Shown one piece after another: positions 27,331 to 37,720 of a stretch of DNA of 64,000 bases; the stretch's first letter is position 1; each line of letters opens with the position of its first letter. Below the pieces are notes generated by a model, which was not told where the DNA came from, made no database searches, and was given only the letters and a program-made list of their open reading frames with translations. A program made the position numbers and the translations under genes. The DNA comes from Enhydrobacter sp. (GTDB lineage Bacteria > Pseudomonadota > Alphaproteobacteria > Reyranellales > Reyranellaceae), in the NCBI RefSeq assembly GCF_030246845.1, contig NZ_CP126889.1, positions 2,650,995-2,714,994 of the forward strand, in the 5' to 3' direction.

Positions 27331-27987
27331 GTGCATCCGGAGATGATCGAAGCGGCTTCCCGTCTGCCGACCACCGCCGAACTCGTGGCCGACGGCGTGG
27401 TGCATGCCTTGGGCGTGGGCCTCGGCCTGCCGGCGGCGATCGCGCTGGTCGTGTTGGCGGCTTTCGACACGACGCCGGCCGACCTGGCGCCGATCGCGAT
27501 CTATGCCGCTGGCCTCGTCGCCATGTTCGGCTGCTCCGCGGCCTACAATCTGCTGCGCGGGAGCCGGCTGCGCGCCTGGCTGCAGCGCCTGGACCATGCC
27601 GCGATCTTCGCCATGATCGGCGGCACTTACACCCCGTTCGTCGTGCTGCGGCTGGAAGGGATCTGGTGCGCCGCGCTCGCCAGCGCGGTGTGGGCGATCG
27701 CCGGGCTCGGCATCGCGGCGAAGCTGCTGCGGCCGCGCTGGATCGAGCCGGTCTCGACCGGCCTCTACCTGGCGCTGGGCTGGATCGGCCTCGTCGCGAT
27801 CGGGCCGTTCGTGCACGCGATGGACATCACGACCCTTGCCCTGCTGGGCGCGGGCGGCCTCCTTTACACGGTCGGCGTGATCTTCCATCTCTGGCGCGCG
27901 CTGCCGTTCCAGAACGCGATCTGGCACGCCTTCGTGCTGCTCGGCGCCGGCCTGCACTACGGCGCCGTTCTCACCATGGTCGGCTGA
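27331..27987 (+). CDS. trhA: PAQR/TrhA family membrane protein (hemolysin III)
   Basis: A 218-residue seven-helix membrane protein of the hemolysin III/PAQR family. Visible metal-site landmarks are DGVVHALGVGLG at the N-terminus, SAAYN, LDHAAIFAMIGGTYTPF in the middle and NAIWHAFVLLGAGLHY at the end, whose Asp and His residues coordinate zinc in relatives. Despite the name, the family functions in membrane fluidity homeostasis. Start is either GTG 27331 or ATG 27343; neither has a well-spaced ribosome site. It stands alone. Confidence 0.9.
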   Translation: MHPEMIEAASRLPTTAELVADGVVHALGVGLGLPAAIALVVLAAFDTTPADLAPIAIYAAGLVAMFGCSAAYNLLRGSRLRAWLQRLDHAAIFAMIGGTYTPFVVLRLEGIWCAALASAVWAIAGLGIAAKLLRPRWIEPVSTGLYLALGWIGLVAIGPFVHAMDITTLALLGAGGLLYTVGVIFHLWRALPFQNAIWHAFVLLGAGLHYGAVLTMVG

Positions 27988-28039
27988 TCGTCGCATCGGC
28001 CGGGCCGGTGGGCAATTTCCTGGCGACATCGAACGCCGG

Positions 28040-29614
28040 ATGGTGCTAAGCGAATCGGAACCTCCGACGACCCCCAATCACGTGGCCCTTGCAGGCCGCC
28101 AACAATTCGTGCTGATGACGGGCAGTTCCCATTCGTCGGGCCGACATCGCGTCGCCATCGCGCCACCGCCATGGCCGGTCCATTGCTTCCTCCTGATCAT
28201 GGCCGCGGTCTGCGCGGTGATCGCCCTGCGTCCGCGTCCGCCCGTTGCGGCCATCGAGGCGCCCATCGCCGAGGCCCCGGTCGCGGAGGTGCCGGTTTCC
28301 GAACGCGTGCAGGTCGTTCCCCAGATCGCGTCCTATGAACCGCCCTCGCCGCCGACCTCGGCCGACTTCCAGCTCGCGGTCGCAGTGGACGAAGCGGTGG
28401 GCCGGGATGTCGCCGCGGCGGGGCCGGACGCGGCGGTGGACCAGGATGCCGTTGCGGCGAGGCAGGCAACGCCGCCCCCGGCGCTCGACGAGCCATACGA
28501 CATGACGGTGGAGCTCCAGCGCGGCGACACGCCGGCCGACGTGCTGGATGAGATCGGTATTGCCGACGAGGATCGCGCCGCCGCCGTGGTCGAGCTCGAC
28601 CGGCTGCTGAAGAAGCAGACCCTCGCCGCCCGCGAGCCATTGCGGCTGTCACTGCGGCCCTCGCCCGATGCCGGCGGCGCGCCGATCCTACTGTCGCTGC
28701 AGGTGCGGCCGCAGGCCGAGCGCGAATATGTCGTCACCCGCCAGGACGACGGCTCCTACGACGGCGACGTCACGGTCTACGAGGTGCAGCCGCGCATCGT
28801 GCGCGTGGCGACCCACCGCGTCGGCTCGCTGTTGGCAAGCGGTGTGCGGGCCGGCGCGCCGGCTGAGGCCCTGCACGAGTTCATCCGGGCGCTGTCCTAC
28901 GACGTCGACTTCGAGCGCGAGCTGAAGCCGAACGCGCCCTACGCCTTGTTGCTGGAGGAGGGCGTGACCACGGATGGCCGGGTGGCGCGCCGCGCGCGCC
29001 TCCTGGCGGGCGAGCTGCAGCTTGCGAAGCGGAAGGTGATGGTCGTCGCCTTCACGCCCGCCCATGGCTCGCGCCAGTTCTATACGCCCGACGGCAACAG
29101 CGTCGTGCGGGCCTTCCTGCGCACGCCGATGGACGCCTCCCATATCAGCTCGCGCTTCGGCATGCGCCGCCATCCCATCCTGGGCTACAGCCGCATGCAC
29201 GCGGGCGTCGACTTCGCCGCGCCGAAGGGCACGCCAATCCTCGCCGCGGGTCGCGGCGTCGTCGTGCAGGCCGGCTACTATGGCGGCTACGGCCTCTACG
29301 TGGAGCTCAGGCACACTGCCACCATCGCCACCGCCTACGGGCACATGTCCCGGCTGGCCCGCGGCATCCGGCCCGGCGTGCATGTGCGGCAGGGCCAGGT
29401 GATCGGCTATGTCGGCTCCACCGGCCTCGCGACCGGCCCGCATCTGCACTACGAGTTCCATCGCCGCGGCCGGCCGGTCAATCCGCTGACCCAGCGCGCC
29501 TCGATCCGACGGCATCTGACGGGCCGCGACATGAAGCGCTTCTCGGCCCTCGTGCGCGAGTATCGCGTGCAGCTCCGCAAGGCCCCGCTCATTGAGGCCG
29601 CCGCCCGGCGCTGA
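28040..29614 (+). CDS. M23 family peptidoglycan metallopeptidase
   Basis: A 524-residue membrane-anchored LytM-type endopeptidase that cleaves peptidoglycan cross-links. One membrane segment (CFLLIMAAVCAVIAL, about 49-63) is followed by an Ala/Pro/Glu-rich linker, a LysM/OapA-like region and the M23 domain (about 360-480). The zinc ligands are intact: HAGVDFAAPKGTP (HxxxD) and HLHYEFHRRG (HxH). The active HLH and upstream SSRFGMRRHPILG support catalysis rather than an EnvC/NlpD-type activator role. Start codon is uncertain, as the first 25 residues are low complexity. Confidence 0.9.
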   Translation: MVLSESEPPTTPNHVALAGRQQFVLMTGSSHSSGRHRVAIAPPPWPVHCFLLIMAAVCAVIALRPRPPVAAIEAPIAEAPVAEVPVSERVQVVPQIASYEPPSPPTSADFQLAVAVDEAVGRDVAAAGPDAAVDQDAVAARQATPPPALDEPYDMTVELQRGDTPADVLDEIGIADEDRAAAVVELDRLLKKQTLAAREPLRLSLRPSPDAGGAPILLSLQVRPQAEREYVVTRQDDGSYDGDVTVYEVQPRIVRVATHRVGSLLASGVRAGAPAEALHEFIRALSYDVDFERELKPNAPYALLLEEGVTTDGRVARRARLLAGELQLAKRKVMVVAFTPAHGSRQFYTPDGNSVVRAFLRTPMDASHISSRFGMRRHPILGYSRMHAGVDFAAPKGTPILAAGRGVVVQAGYYGGYGLYVELRHTATIATAYGHMSRLARGIRPGVHVRQGQVIGYVGSTGLATGPHLHYEFHRRGRPVNPLTQRASIRRHLTGRDMKRFSALVREYRVQLRKAPLIEAAARR

Positions 29615-29650
29615 GCGCCGCCCATACAGGCACCGGCACCTCCGGTTCGT

Positions 29651-29680
29651 TTGAGCATGGCCGTCCGCGGGGTCTATGCT
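29651..29680 (+). promoter_or_regulatory. probable promoter of the LLM oxidoreductase gene
   Basis: TTGAGC (29651-29656) and TATGCT (29675-29680) with an 18-bp spacer, 33 bp before the ATG; a GGGAGGGGAG ribosome site lies between. Confidence 0.45.
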
Positions 29681-29712
29681 GGCAGGAGACTTCCTCTCCG
29701 GGAGGGGAGCCG

Positions 29713-30762
29713 ATGGAATTCGGCATGTTCCATGAGTTCCAGCAACCGCCGGGCGCGACGGCGGCCGAGGCGTTCCGCCAGTCGTTCGCCCAGGTCGACG
29801 CCGCGGAGCGTCTGGGGCTCGACGCCATGTGGCTGGCCGAGTTGCATTTCGTCCCCGAGCGCTCGGTGCTCGCCTCGCCGCTGATCCTGGCCGCCGCCAT
29901 CGCCCAGCGCACCAGGCGCATGAGGATCGGCACGGCCGTGCAGGTGCTGCCGCTCTGCCATCCGCTCAGGCTCGCCGAGGAGGTCGCGACCGTCGATCAG
30001 CTCTGCGACGGCCGGCTGATTTTCGGCGTCGGCCGCTCGGGCTTCGCCCACACCTACGCGACCTACGGCGTCGACTACGGCGAGAGCCGCGAGCGCTTCG
30101 CCGAGACGCTGCTGATCGTGAAGCGCGCCCTGAGCGAGGAGCGCTTTTCGTACCAGGGCAAGTACTTCGCCTACGAGAACGTGCGGCTGGCGCCGAAGCC
30201 GGTGCAGCAGCCATGGCCCGAGATCCGGGTCGCCGCCGCGAGCCCCGACACCTACGAGGAGGTGGCGACACTCGGCCATCCGATCTTCGTCGCCGCCCGC
30301 ACCGGCGATCTCTCCGAGCTCGCGCCGCACGTGAAGCGCTACCGCGCCGCCTGGGCGAGGGCGGGCCATGCCGGAGGCGGCGCGGTCTATCTGCGCGTGC
30401 CGGTCTATGTCGCGGCGACGGAGGAGACCGCGCGCGAGGAGCCGCGCGAGAGCATCATGCACCTGCTGCGCCATATCGGCGACCGGCTGGCGGCGTCGGC
30501 GACGGCCTCGGGCGCGCGCGCCATCGAGAACCGCGCCGAACGCGGCGCGCGGATGCAGTCGATCGACTACGAGGAGGTGCTGCGCGAGCGCATGATCGTC
30601 GGCACGCCGGCCGTCGTCGTCGAGCGGCTGCAGCAGGTGCGCGACGAGCTCGGCCTCGACGGCATCCTGGCCGAGCTCAATCCGGGCAGCCTGATCCCGC
30701 ACGAGCGGGTGATGATGGCGCTGCGGCTCCTGTGCGAGCAGGTGATGCCGCGCTTCAAATAG
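29713..30762 (+). CDS. LLM class (luciferase-like) flavin-dependent oxidoreductase
   Basis: A 349-residue bacterial-luciferase-fold enzyme. It begins MEFGMFHEFQQPPG and contains the family motifs LAELHF, RIGTAVQVLPLCHPLRLAEEVATVDQL and GRLIFGVGRSG, with RVAAASPDTYEEVATLG later. These enzymes use FMNH2 (from a separate reductase) to oxygenate long-chain aldehydes, alkanesulfonates or pollutants. Substrate unknown. Strong GGGAGGGGAG ribosome site. A stand-alone gene bounded downstream by dispersed repeats. Confidence 0.92.
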   Translation: MEFGMFHEFQQPPGATAAEAFRQSFAQVDAAERLGLDAMWLAELHFVPERSVLASPLILAAAIAQRTRRMRIGTAVQVLPLCHPLRLAEEVATVDQLCDGRLIFGVGRSGFAHTYATYGVDYGESRERFAETLLIVKRALSEERFSYQGKYFAYENVRLAPKPVQQPWPEIRVAAASPDTYEEVATLGHPIFVAARTGDLSELAPHVKRYRAAWARAGHAGGGAVYLRVPVYVAATEETAREEPRESIMHLLRHIGDRLAASATASGARAIENRAERGARMQSIDYEEVLRERMIVGTPAVVVERLQQVRDELGLDGILAELNPGSLIPHERVMMALRLLCEQVMPRFK

Positions 30763-30855
30763 AGGCCGTCCGGCAAGCAGGCCGATTGCGCCAATGGAGT
30801 TCGTCACCGGCGAAGAGCCGGCCCTCGGGTATGAACAAGTGCTTTTGGCAAGGCT

Positions 30856-30924
30856 GTGTCATCCCGAGCGCAAGGATCCTTGGTTGACGTCGCGAAAGAT
30901 CCCTCGCGTCGCTCGCGATGACAC
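30856..30924. repeat. R1 dispersed repeat, copy B
   Basis: Opposed arms GTGTCATCCCGAGCG..GGATCC (30856-30879) and GATCCCTCGCG..GATGACAC (30898-30924). Same family as copies at 14770 and 46983. The R2 repeat follows 37 bp later; together they fill most of the 243-bp gap between the LLM and response-regulator genes. Confidence 0.75.
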
Positions 30925-30961
30925 GACACTGGTTGGATGCCTGATCTTGCTTCTTGTTAGC

Positions 30962-30992
30962 GGCGCGCTCCGATGGGCGCTCGGGGGAGCGC
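30962..30992. repeat. R2 palindromic repeat, copy
   Basis: GGCGCGCTCC..GGGCGCTCGG..GGAGCGC, an imperfect palindrome nearly matching 46937-46970 (GGCGCGCTCCAATGAGCGCT..). It lies beside an R1 copy, as does the R2 copy at 46.9 kb. Confidence 0.6.
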
Positions 30993-31005
30993 ACTTCGGC
31001 GTCGC

Positions 31006-31839
31006 TCAGGCGCGGACCGACAGGGCGTCGCTTGATGGCGCGGCCGCGCCGCCAGCGTCGTCCTCCCAGCGATAGCCGAACGATGGATAGTTCTCGATCC
31101 GGTCGAAGGTGGGATCGACGGCGCGGATCTTCATGCGGATGCGCTTGATGGTGGAGCGCACGTTGCTGCGGTAGCCGTTCTCGCCGCTGCCGGCGATGAA
31201 GCCCGCATGATGGACCACGTCGTAGACGGCGCGATAGCTGACGAAGTCGCCGGCGCTGGTCACCAGCAAGCGCACCACGCGGAACTCCATCAGCGTCAGG
31301 TTGATGTCGGCGCCATCCCAGAAGGCACGCTTGGTGCTGCCGTTCAGCAGCAGCGGGCCGCGCTGCACGATGTCCTCCGTCGCGGCCGCCTCGGCGGGCG
31401 CCTGCGCGCTCTGGAGAATCTTGCGCACGCGCCGGGCCAGGATCGGCAGGCCGCGGGTCTTGTCGACGAAGTCGAGCGCCCCGTGATCCAGCGCCTCGCT
31501 TTCGAGCGAGGGCGTCGACCGGCCGGTGAGGAACACGACCGGCCACGGCACACCCGCCTCGCGCAGGCGCTTCAGCAGGTCGAGGCCGGCCATCGCCGGC
31601 ATCATCCAGTCGAGCACGACGATGTCGGCGGCGAGCCCGTTGGCGGCCGCGGCCAAAAGCCGCCAGCCGTCCGCGAAGCTCGTGACGGAAAAGCCGAGAT
31701 CCTCCAGCTCGGCCGAGGCGGCGTCGCGGAAATCGACGTCGTCGTCCACCAGGATCAGTCGGATTGGCTTGGTCGCGGTGTCCACGGTCGGCACCGCACG
31801 CGCGCGCTCGGGCGCACGATTGCCTGCGATTTCGAGCAT
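31006..31839 (-). CDS. response regulator with ChvI-like DNA-binding domain
   Basis: A 277-residue two-domain response regulator. The receiver (about 25-145) has the acidic LVDDDVDF pocket, phospho-acceptor Asp in IVVLDWMMPAMAG, the Thr in VFLTGRS and the Lys in DFVDKTRG. The C-terminal winged helix ends NVRSTIKRIRMKIRAVDP and ENYPSFGYRW, strongly recalling ChvI. No histidine kinase is adjacent. ATG 31839 is preferred to GTG 31854 because GGAGAG sits seven bases ahead. A close relative of its receiver is encoded divergently at 32145. Confidence 0.88.
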   Translation of the reverse strand: MLEIAGNRAPERARAVPTVDTATKPIRLILVDDDVDFRDAASAELEDLGFSVTSFADGWRLLAAAANGLAADIVVLDWMMPAMAGLDLLKRLREAGVPWPVVFLTGRSTPSLESEALDHGALDFVDKTRGLPILARRVRKILQSAQAPAEAAATEDIVQRGPLLLNGSTKRAFWDGADINLTLMEFRVVRLLVTSAGDFVSYRAVYDVVHHAGFIAGSGENGYRSNVRSTIKRIRMKIRAVDPTFDRIENYPSFGYRWEDDAGGAAAPSSDALSVRA

Positions 31840-32144
31840 TTCGAGTCTCTCCACACACTAGCGGAGAGTTCCGTACCCCTACGGAAGTGCCCCCGCCCCC
31901 GCCCGTCTAATAACCAAATTTGCCCGCACACGGAAAGCGAAAAGTTCGAGTGCCGGAACTACCGGTTGCGGCGTTGTCCCATTGAAATCGCTGCAAATTT
32001 CTGCGATGAACACCGGTTTCGCGCGATTGTGACAATTTTGCGCCCTCCTTCCCTTTCCGTCAGGGCAGAAGATATCTTGCCAGCAGAGGCGTCGGTGCTG
32101 GCCAAGAGAGCGCAGACTCTCGCTGAGTGGGGGTATTCGGCTGA
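31840..32144. other. 305-bp divergent intergenic region between two response regulators
   Basis: No gene is visible. It holds a perfect 7-bp inverted repeat TTCCGTA-CCCC-TACGGAA at 31869-31886, just upstream of the leftward regulator, a C-rich stretch (31890-31907), and a relatively AT-rich central part (31905-32040) likely to contain the divergent promoters. Confidence 0.6.
31869..31886. promoter_or_regulatory. inverted repeat upstream of the response regulator
   Basis: TTCCGTA-CCCC-TACGGAA, perfect 7-bp arms, 30 bp ahead of the leftward regulator's ATG. It could be an operator for the regulator itself or a leader hairpin. Confidence 0.4.
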
Positions 32145-32591
32145 ATGATGAATTACATGGGGCCATCGCGGACCGTGGCTAGCTGTGGGCCCAGCCTGAC
32201 CGGTCACCACCGGCCAATCGATCTTGTCCTGGTCGACGACGACGACGATTTCCGCGAAGCCGCCTCCGGCGAGCTGGAAGATCTCGGTTTCACGGTAAGA
32301 AGCTTCGCCGACGGCGCCGACATGCTGGCGGCCTTCGCGCGCGGCATGCGGGCCGACGTGATCGTGCTCGACTGGTACATGCCGGCCATGATGGGCATCG
32401 ACGTGCTGGCGCATGCCCGCCGGGCGGGCAACTGGCTGCCGGTCGTGTTCCTGACTGGTCATTCGACCGCCGGTCTCAAGGAGATGGCGCTCAAGGGCGG
32501 CGCCATCGACTTCATGGACAAGACCGGCGGCATCCCGAGCCTCGCCGAGCGCCTGCACGCGTTGCTGGAGACCTCGAAGGTCTCGAGCTGA
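32145..32591 (+). CDS. single-domain response regulator
   Basis: A 148-residue stand-alone receiver. It shows LVDDDDDF acidic pocket, the phospho-acceptor Asp in VIVLDWYMPAMMG, VVFLTGHS and Lys in DFMDKTGG, and no output domain. Its receiver is close to that of the divergent full-length regulator (shared DFREAASGELEDLGF and SFADG), so the pair probably arose by duplication. It may compete for phosphate or modulate the partner. ATG at 32145 or 32148. Confidence 0.88.
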   Translation: MMNYMGPSRTVASCGPSLTGHHRPIDLVLVDDDDDFREAASGELEDLGFTVRSFADGADMLAAFARGMRADVIVLDWYMPAMMGIDVLAHARRAGNWLPVVFLTGHSTAGLKEMALKGGAIDFMDKTGGIPSLAERLHALLETSKVSS

Positions 32592-32615
32592 CGACCCGCC
32601 CGCCGGGCGGCCAGC

Positions 32616-33032
32616 CTAGAAGTGCATCGCCGCATAGAGCGCAGCGACGAACAGGACGCCCAACGTCAGGATCGTCCAGGTCGCTAGTCCGGATCTATGC
32701 CGTGGGCCGCCGTGCAAGGGGGCGTCTTTCAGCGTCGGGATCGGCGGGACGCTGCCGGCAGGCAGCCAAGCCACCAAGCGTGCGGCAATGGCGGTCGCAT
32801 CCGACGCCGTCCAGTTTCCCTCGGGAAGGCCCGCGATCGTGCCAGCGAACGATCGGATGGCCGCGTTTCGCGGCAGGTCGGCCAGGCGGGCCGCCTCCTG
32901 CCACGGGTCGAAGCCCAGCCGCGTCAGGGCCGACAGCACTGTCAGCGGGCCGGTCTTCTCCTCGCCGATCGCGGCGAAGAGGAACTCGTTGTACTGCGAG
33001 TGGCCGAGGGAATATTCCGGACGCAGGGCCAT
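32616..33032 (-). CDS. conserved protein of unknown function with C-terminal membrane anchor
   Basis: A 138-residue protein with a soluble N-terminal helical region (EYSLGHSQYNEFLFAAIGEE..LTVLSALTRLGFDPWQEAARLADLPR) and a single C-terminal membrane helix (ATWTILTLGVLFVAALYAAM). Similar proteins occur widely in proteobacteria without a known function. It begins 32 bp after groEL2 on the same strand and is probably in its operon. Confidence 0.75.
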   Translation of the reverse strand: MALRPEYSLGHSQYNEFLFAAIGEEKTGPLTVLSALTRLGFDPWQEAARLADLPRNAAIRSFAGTIAGLPEGNWTASDATAIAARLVAWLPAGSVPPIPTLKDAPLHGGPRHRSGLATWTILTLGVLFVAALYAAMHF

Positions 33033-33064
33033 GCGCGCCTCCCGGTTACGAACGCGGCCGGGGT

Positions 33065-35044
<1,980 letters not shown>

Positions 35045-35052
35045 TCAGGAGA

Positions 35053-35754
35053 ATGGCTCGCCACTTCACCCGCGACTGGTTCTCGCACAATATCGAAAAC
35101 TGGCGCTGCTGGCTGGCCGAGTTCAAGGACAGGCCCGGCGTCCGCGCCCTCGAGATCGGCAGCTTCGAGGGCCGCGCCACGGCGTGGCTGCTCGAGAACG
35201 TCTTGACCGACGGGACGAGCCGCATCGACTGCGTCGATCCCTTCCGGAACGACTATTACCGGCGCTTCCTGTCGAACGTCGAGCCTTGGCGCCGTCGCGT
35301 GACCATCCATCGCGCATCGAGCGACGCGGTTGTGCCGACCCTGAGCGGCGCGTTCGACTTCATCTACATCGACGGCGATCACCGGCCCTTTGCCATCCTG
35401 TCGGACGCGGTCCATTCGTGGCCGCGCCTGAAGGTGGGCGGCATCCTGATCTTCGACGACTACCTGTTCGTGCCGCACGAGATCGACCGGCAGCGGAACG
35501 TCGAATGGTCGGAGCAACGGGCGCGCCGGCAGATCGCCCGGCATCCGGCGCAATGCCCGAAGACCGCCATCGACGGCTTCCTGATGGCGATGAGGGGCCA
35601 GTACGAATTGCTGGGACAGGGATACCAGCTTGCCCTCCGCAAGCTCGCCGATCCGGGGGCGGACTTGTCCTCGTTGACGTTCGCGACAGTTCCCGAGGAT
35701 CGACCATCGGCTCCAGGCCCTGGTCCGCGGCGCCGCGGTTCGCTAAAGCGCTAA
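35053..35754 (+). CDS. class I SAM-dependent methyltransferase (Methyltransf_24 type)
   Basis: A 233-residue methyltransferase-fold protein. Motif I is ALEIGSFEGRATAWLLE near residue 33, followed by the acidic IDCVDPF and the characteristic FIYIDGDHRPFAILSDA and GGILIFDDY of the family that modifies sugars, lipids or rhamnosyl groups. ATG 35053 with AGGAG upstream is chosen over an Arg-rich extension to 34909. Substrate unknown. It overlaps the convergent Rieske gene by four bases. Confidence 0.85.
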   Translation: MARHFTRDWFSHNIENWRCWLAEFKDRPGVRALEIGSFEGRATAWLLENVLTDGTSRIDCVDPFRNDYYRRFLSNVEPWRRRVTIHRASSDAVVPTLSGAFDFIYIDGDHRPFAILSDAVHSWPRLKVGGILIFDDYLFVPHEIDRQRNVEWSEQRARRQIARHPAQCPKTAIDGFLMAMRGQYELLGQGYQLALRKLADPGADLSSLTFATVPEDRPSAPGPGPRRRGSLKR

Positions 35755-36959
35755 CGGTAGTCCTCTCGAACAATCGCTTCCTCCACCCCCGCATGAAACC
35801 ACTTCAAGTTCTGTTCCAGCCGCCCGAGGACCAGCCGGTCGTTGGCACCGCTCTTTAGCCCGCGCTGGATCTGTTCGCAGGTGGCGAGGTCCTCGTCGTT
35901 GAAGACGCCGCTGTCCATCAGCTCGAAGGAGCGCGCCCAGTGCGTCTCGGCCTTCTCGTCGGCGGGCTTCTCGGGCGTCAGCATCGTGTGCACGAACAGC
36001 GTCTCGTCGGCCGCCGTCGGGAACAGGCCGAGATGGCTGATGTAGTCGGGGTGGTAGACGATCACCGAGTTGGGAAAGACGAGATGCACCATCGTGGCGT
36101 GGCGCTGCGGGCTCCAGCGCCCGGGCGGCAGGGTGCGGATCTCGTCCGTCGTCTCGCGCGCCACGAGGTAGCGCAGGTGCCGGCCCACCGGCTCGCCGGC
36201 CGACACCGAATCGCGGAAGAAGGGGCCGATCGTGCCGGCGTGCAGGCGCGTCACGTGATAGACCTCGAGGAAGGCGTCGACGATCAGCTTCCAGTTGGTG
36301 GCGCGCCGGACGGCGTGCTGGCGGTAGAAGCGGTGCCGACCCATGCCGATCGCGTCGAGGTCCCGGTCGAGGCCGCCGAGATGATCCGCGAGGTCGATCG
36401 GGCCGGCCTCGGGATCGAGCACGGCGAAGATCAATCCGTGGCGCACGGCCGAGGGCAGGGCGCGCAGGCCGAGCCGCGCCTTGTCGATTCCCGGAAAGGC
36501 TTCCGCCCGCGGAATGCCGGCGAGGCCGCCGTCGAGGCGATAGGTCCAGTTGTGGTAGGGGCAGGCGAGGCTCTGCCGCCGGCACACCGTCTCCTGCTCG
36601 GGCAGCACGCGCGCGCCGCGATGGCGGCAGACGTTGAGCAGCACATGCGCCGCGCCGTCACGCGCCCGCGCGATCAGCAGCGGCACGCCGCACACCTCGC
36701 GGGCGATGACGCTGCCCGGCGCGAGCTGGTCGATATGGCCGAGGCAGAGCGGCAGGCGGAGGAACAGCCGCTCGCGCTCGCGCGCGAAGTGGGCGGGGTC
36801 GCCGTAGATCGCGGGATCGAGGCTCGCCGTCCCACCCTCGGCCGCTGCGGGCGCCCCTCCGTCGAGCTCGGCCAGCAGGCGTTCGAACAGGGTGTGCCAC
36901 GGCGCCTCGAGCGGTGCCTCGGCGGGAGCGGCGATGTCGGTCGTGCTGAGCATCGTCAT
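35751..36959 (-). CDS. Rieske ring-hydroxylating oxygenase alpha subunit
   Basis: A 402-residue oxygenase component. The Rieske 2Fe-2S ligands are CRHRGA near residue 110 and CPYHNWTY near 130. The catalytic mononuclear iron site begins NWKLIVDAFLEVYHVTRLH near 222 (bridging Asp and two His), with a later Asp ligand. Such enzymes dihydroxylate or demethylate aromatics or quaternary amines. Neither a beta subunit nor a reductase is adjacent. Its ATG overlaps the stop of the upstream TetR gene by four bases, so it is the likely target of that repressor. Confidence 0.92.
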   Translation of the reverse strand: MTMLSTTDIAAPAEAPLEAPWHTLFERLLAELDGGAPAAAEGGTASLDPAIYGDPAHFARERERLFLRLPLCLGHIDQLAPGSVIAREVCGVPLLIARARDGAAHVLLNVCRHRGARVLPEQETVCRRQSLACPYHNWTYRLDGGLAGIPRAEAFPGIDKARLGLRALPSAVRHGLIFAVLDPEAGPIDLADHLGGLDRDLDAIGMGRHRFYRQHAVRRATNWKLIVDAFLEVYHVTRLHAGTIGPFFRDSVSAGEPVGRHLRYLVARETTDEIRTLPPGRWSPQRHATMVHLVFPNSVIVYHPDYISHLGLFPTAADETLFVHTMLTPEKPADEKAETHWARSFELMDSGVFNDEDLATCEQIQRGLKSGANDRLVLGRLEQNLKWFHAGVEEAIVREDYR

Positions 36960-37621
36960 GAGGATGACTCCACGGGGCGAAGGGTGGGCGTGCGGGCATA
37001 GGGATGTGCCGATACGGCCTGCAGGCAGAAGGCGACGATCGCGTCGACCAGCGCCTTGATGGTCGGCGCATCGCCTTTCTGCGGCTTGGCCTCGGGCGCG
37101 AGCGGGCCGATCAGCGCCTCGTTCAGCGCGCCCATCACGCAGGCCGCGGCGGCGCGTGCATTCTGCGGCGGGAACTCGCCGTTCCTGACGCCGTCCGCGA
37201 TCAGGGTCTCGAACACGTCGGCGAAGGCGCGGCGATAGACCAGGCGGGCGGCGTCCACTTCGGGCTCGGCGGGCTCGGCGATCATGGCGTAGGCGAGCCG
37301 GCGCGCCCGCACCGCACGCAGCGCGAAAACGCGCAGCGCATCGGCGAGCCGCGCCGCCGCCGGACCGTCGCTCTTGGCCACCGCGGCCACGACCGCGACC
37401 TCGTGGCCGGCATTCAGCGCCAGCGCCTCGGCGAACAGCTCGCCCTTGGACGGGAAATGGCGATAGACCGTGCCGGTCGCGACCTCGGCGGCCTCGGCCA
37501 CCATCGCCACCTGCGCGCCGCGGAAGCCGACCTCGGCCACCACCGCGCGCACCGCCTGCAGGATGCGGTCCCGCTTGTCCTGCAGTTGCTCCTGCACCCG
37601 CTCGGTCCGGCGATAGGCCAT
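36956..37621 (-). CDS. TetR/AcrR family regulator
   Basis: A 221-residue TetR repressor. The N-terminal helix-turn-helix (about 20-65) contains VAEAAEVATGTVYRHFPSKGELFAEAL. The C-terminal ligand domain is Ala-rich and specific to this protein. It is the first gene of the TetR-Rieske operon with a four-base overlap, and two identical 14-bp palindromes lie immediately upstream, one inside the promoter spacer. This indicates autorepression and substrate-inducible expression of the oxygenase. Confidence 0.92.
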   Translation of the reverse strand: MAYRRTERVQEQLQDKRDRILQAVRAVVAEVGFRGAQVAMVAEAAEVATGTVYRHFPSKGELFAEALALNAGHEVAVVAAVAKSDGPAAARLADALRVFALRAVRARRLAYAMIAEPAEPEVDAARLVYRRAFADVFETLIADGVRNGEFPPQNARAAAACVMGALNEALIGPLAPEAKPQKGDAPTIKALVDAIVAFCLQAVSAHPYARTPTLRPVESSS

Positions 37622-37625
37622 GCTC

Positions 37626-37639
37626 TGAACCTCGGTTCA
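37626..37639. promoter_or_regulatory. TetR operator 1
   Basis: TGAACCTCGGTTCA, a perfect palindrome five bases from the tetR ATG, covering the ribosome-site region. An identical copy lies 31 bp upstream, three helical turns away. Confidence 0.75.
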
Positions 37640-37656
37640 GTTCTTGGCCAAAGAAA

Positions 37657-37681
37657 TGAACCTCGGTTCAAATTATGTCAA
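37657..37681 (-). promoter_or_regulatory. tetR promoter -35 and TetR operator 2
   Basis: On the minus strand a perfect TTGACA -35 (37676-37681) is followed by the second TGAACCGAGGTTCA palindrome (37657-37670), lying where the -35/-10 spacer would be. The -10 itself is weak. Repressor binding here would block RNA polymerase. Confidence 0.65.
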
Positions 37682-37720
37682 GCAACGTGTGCGACAGGAA
37701 AGGGACGCCCGCCGTCCCGC

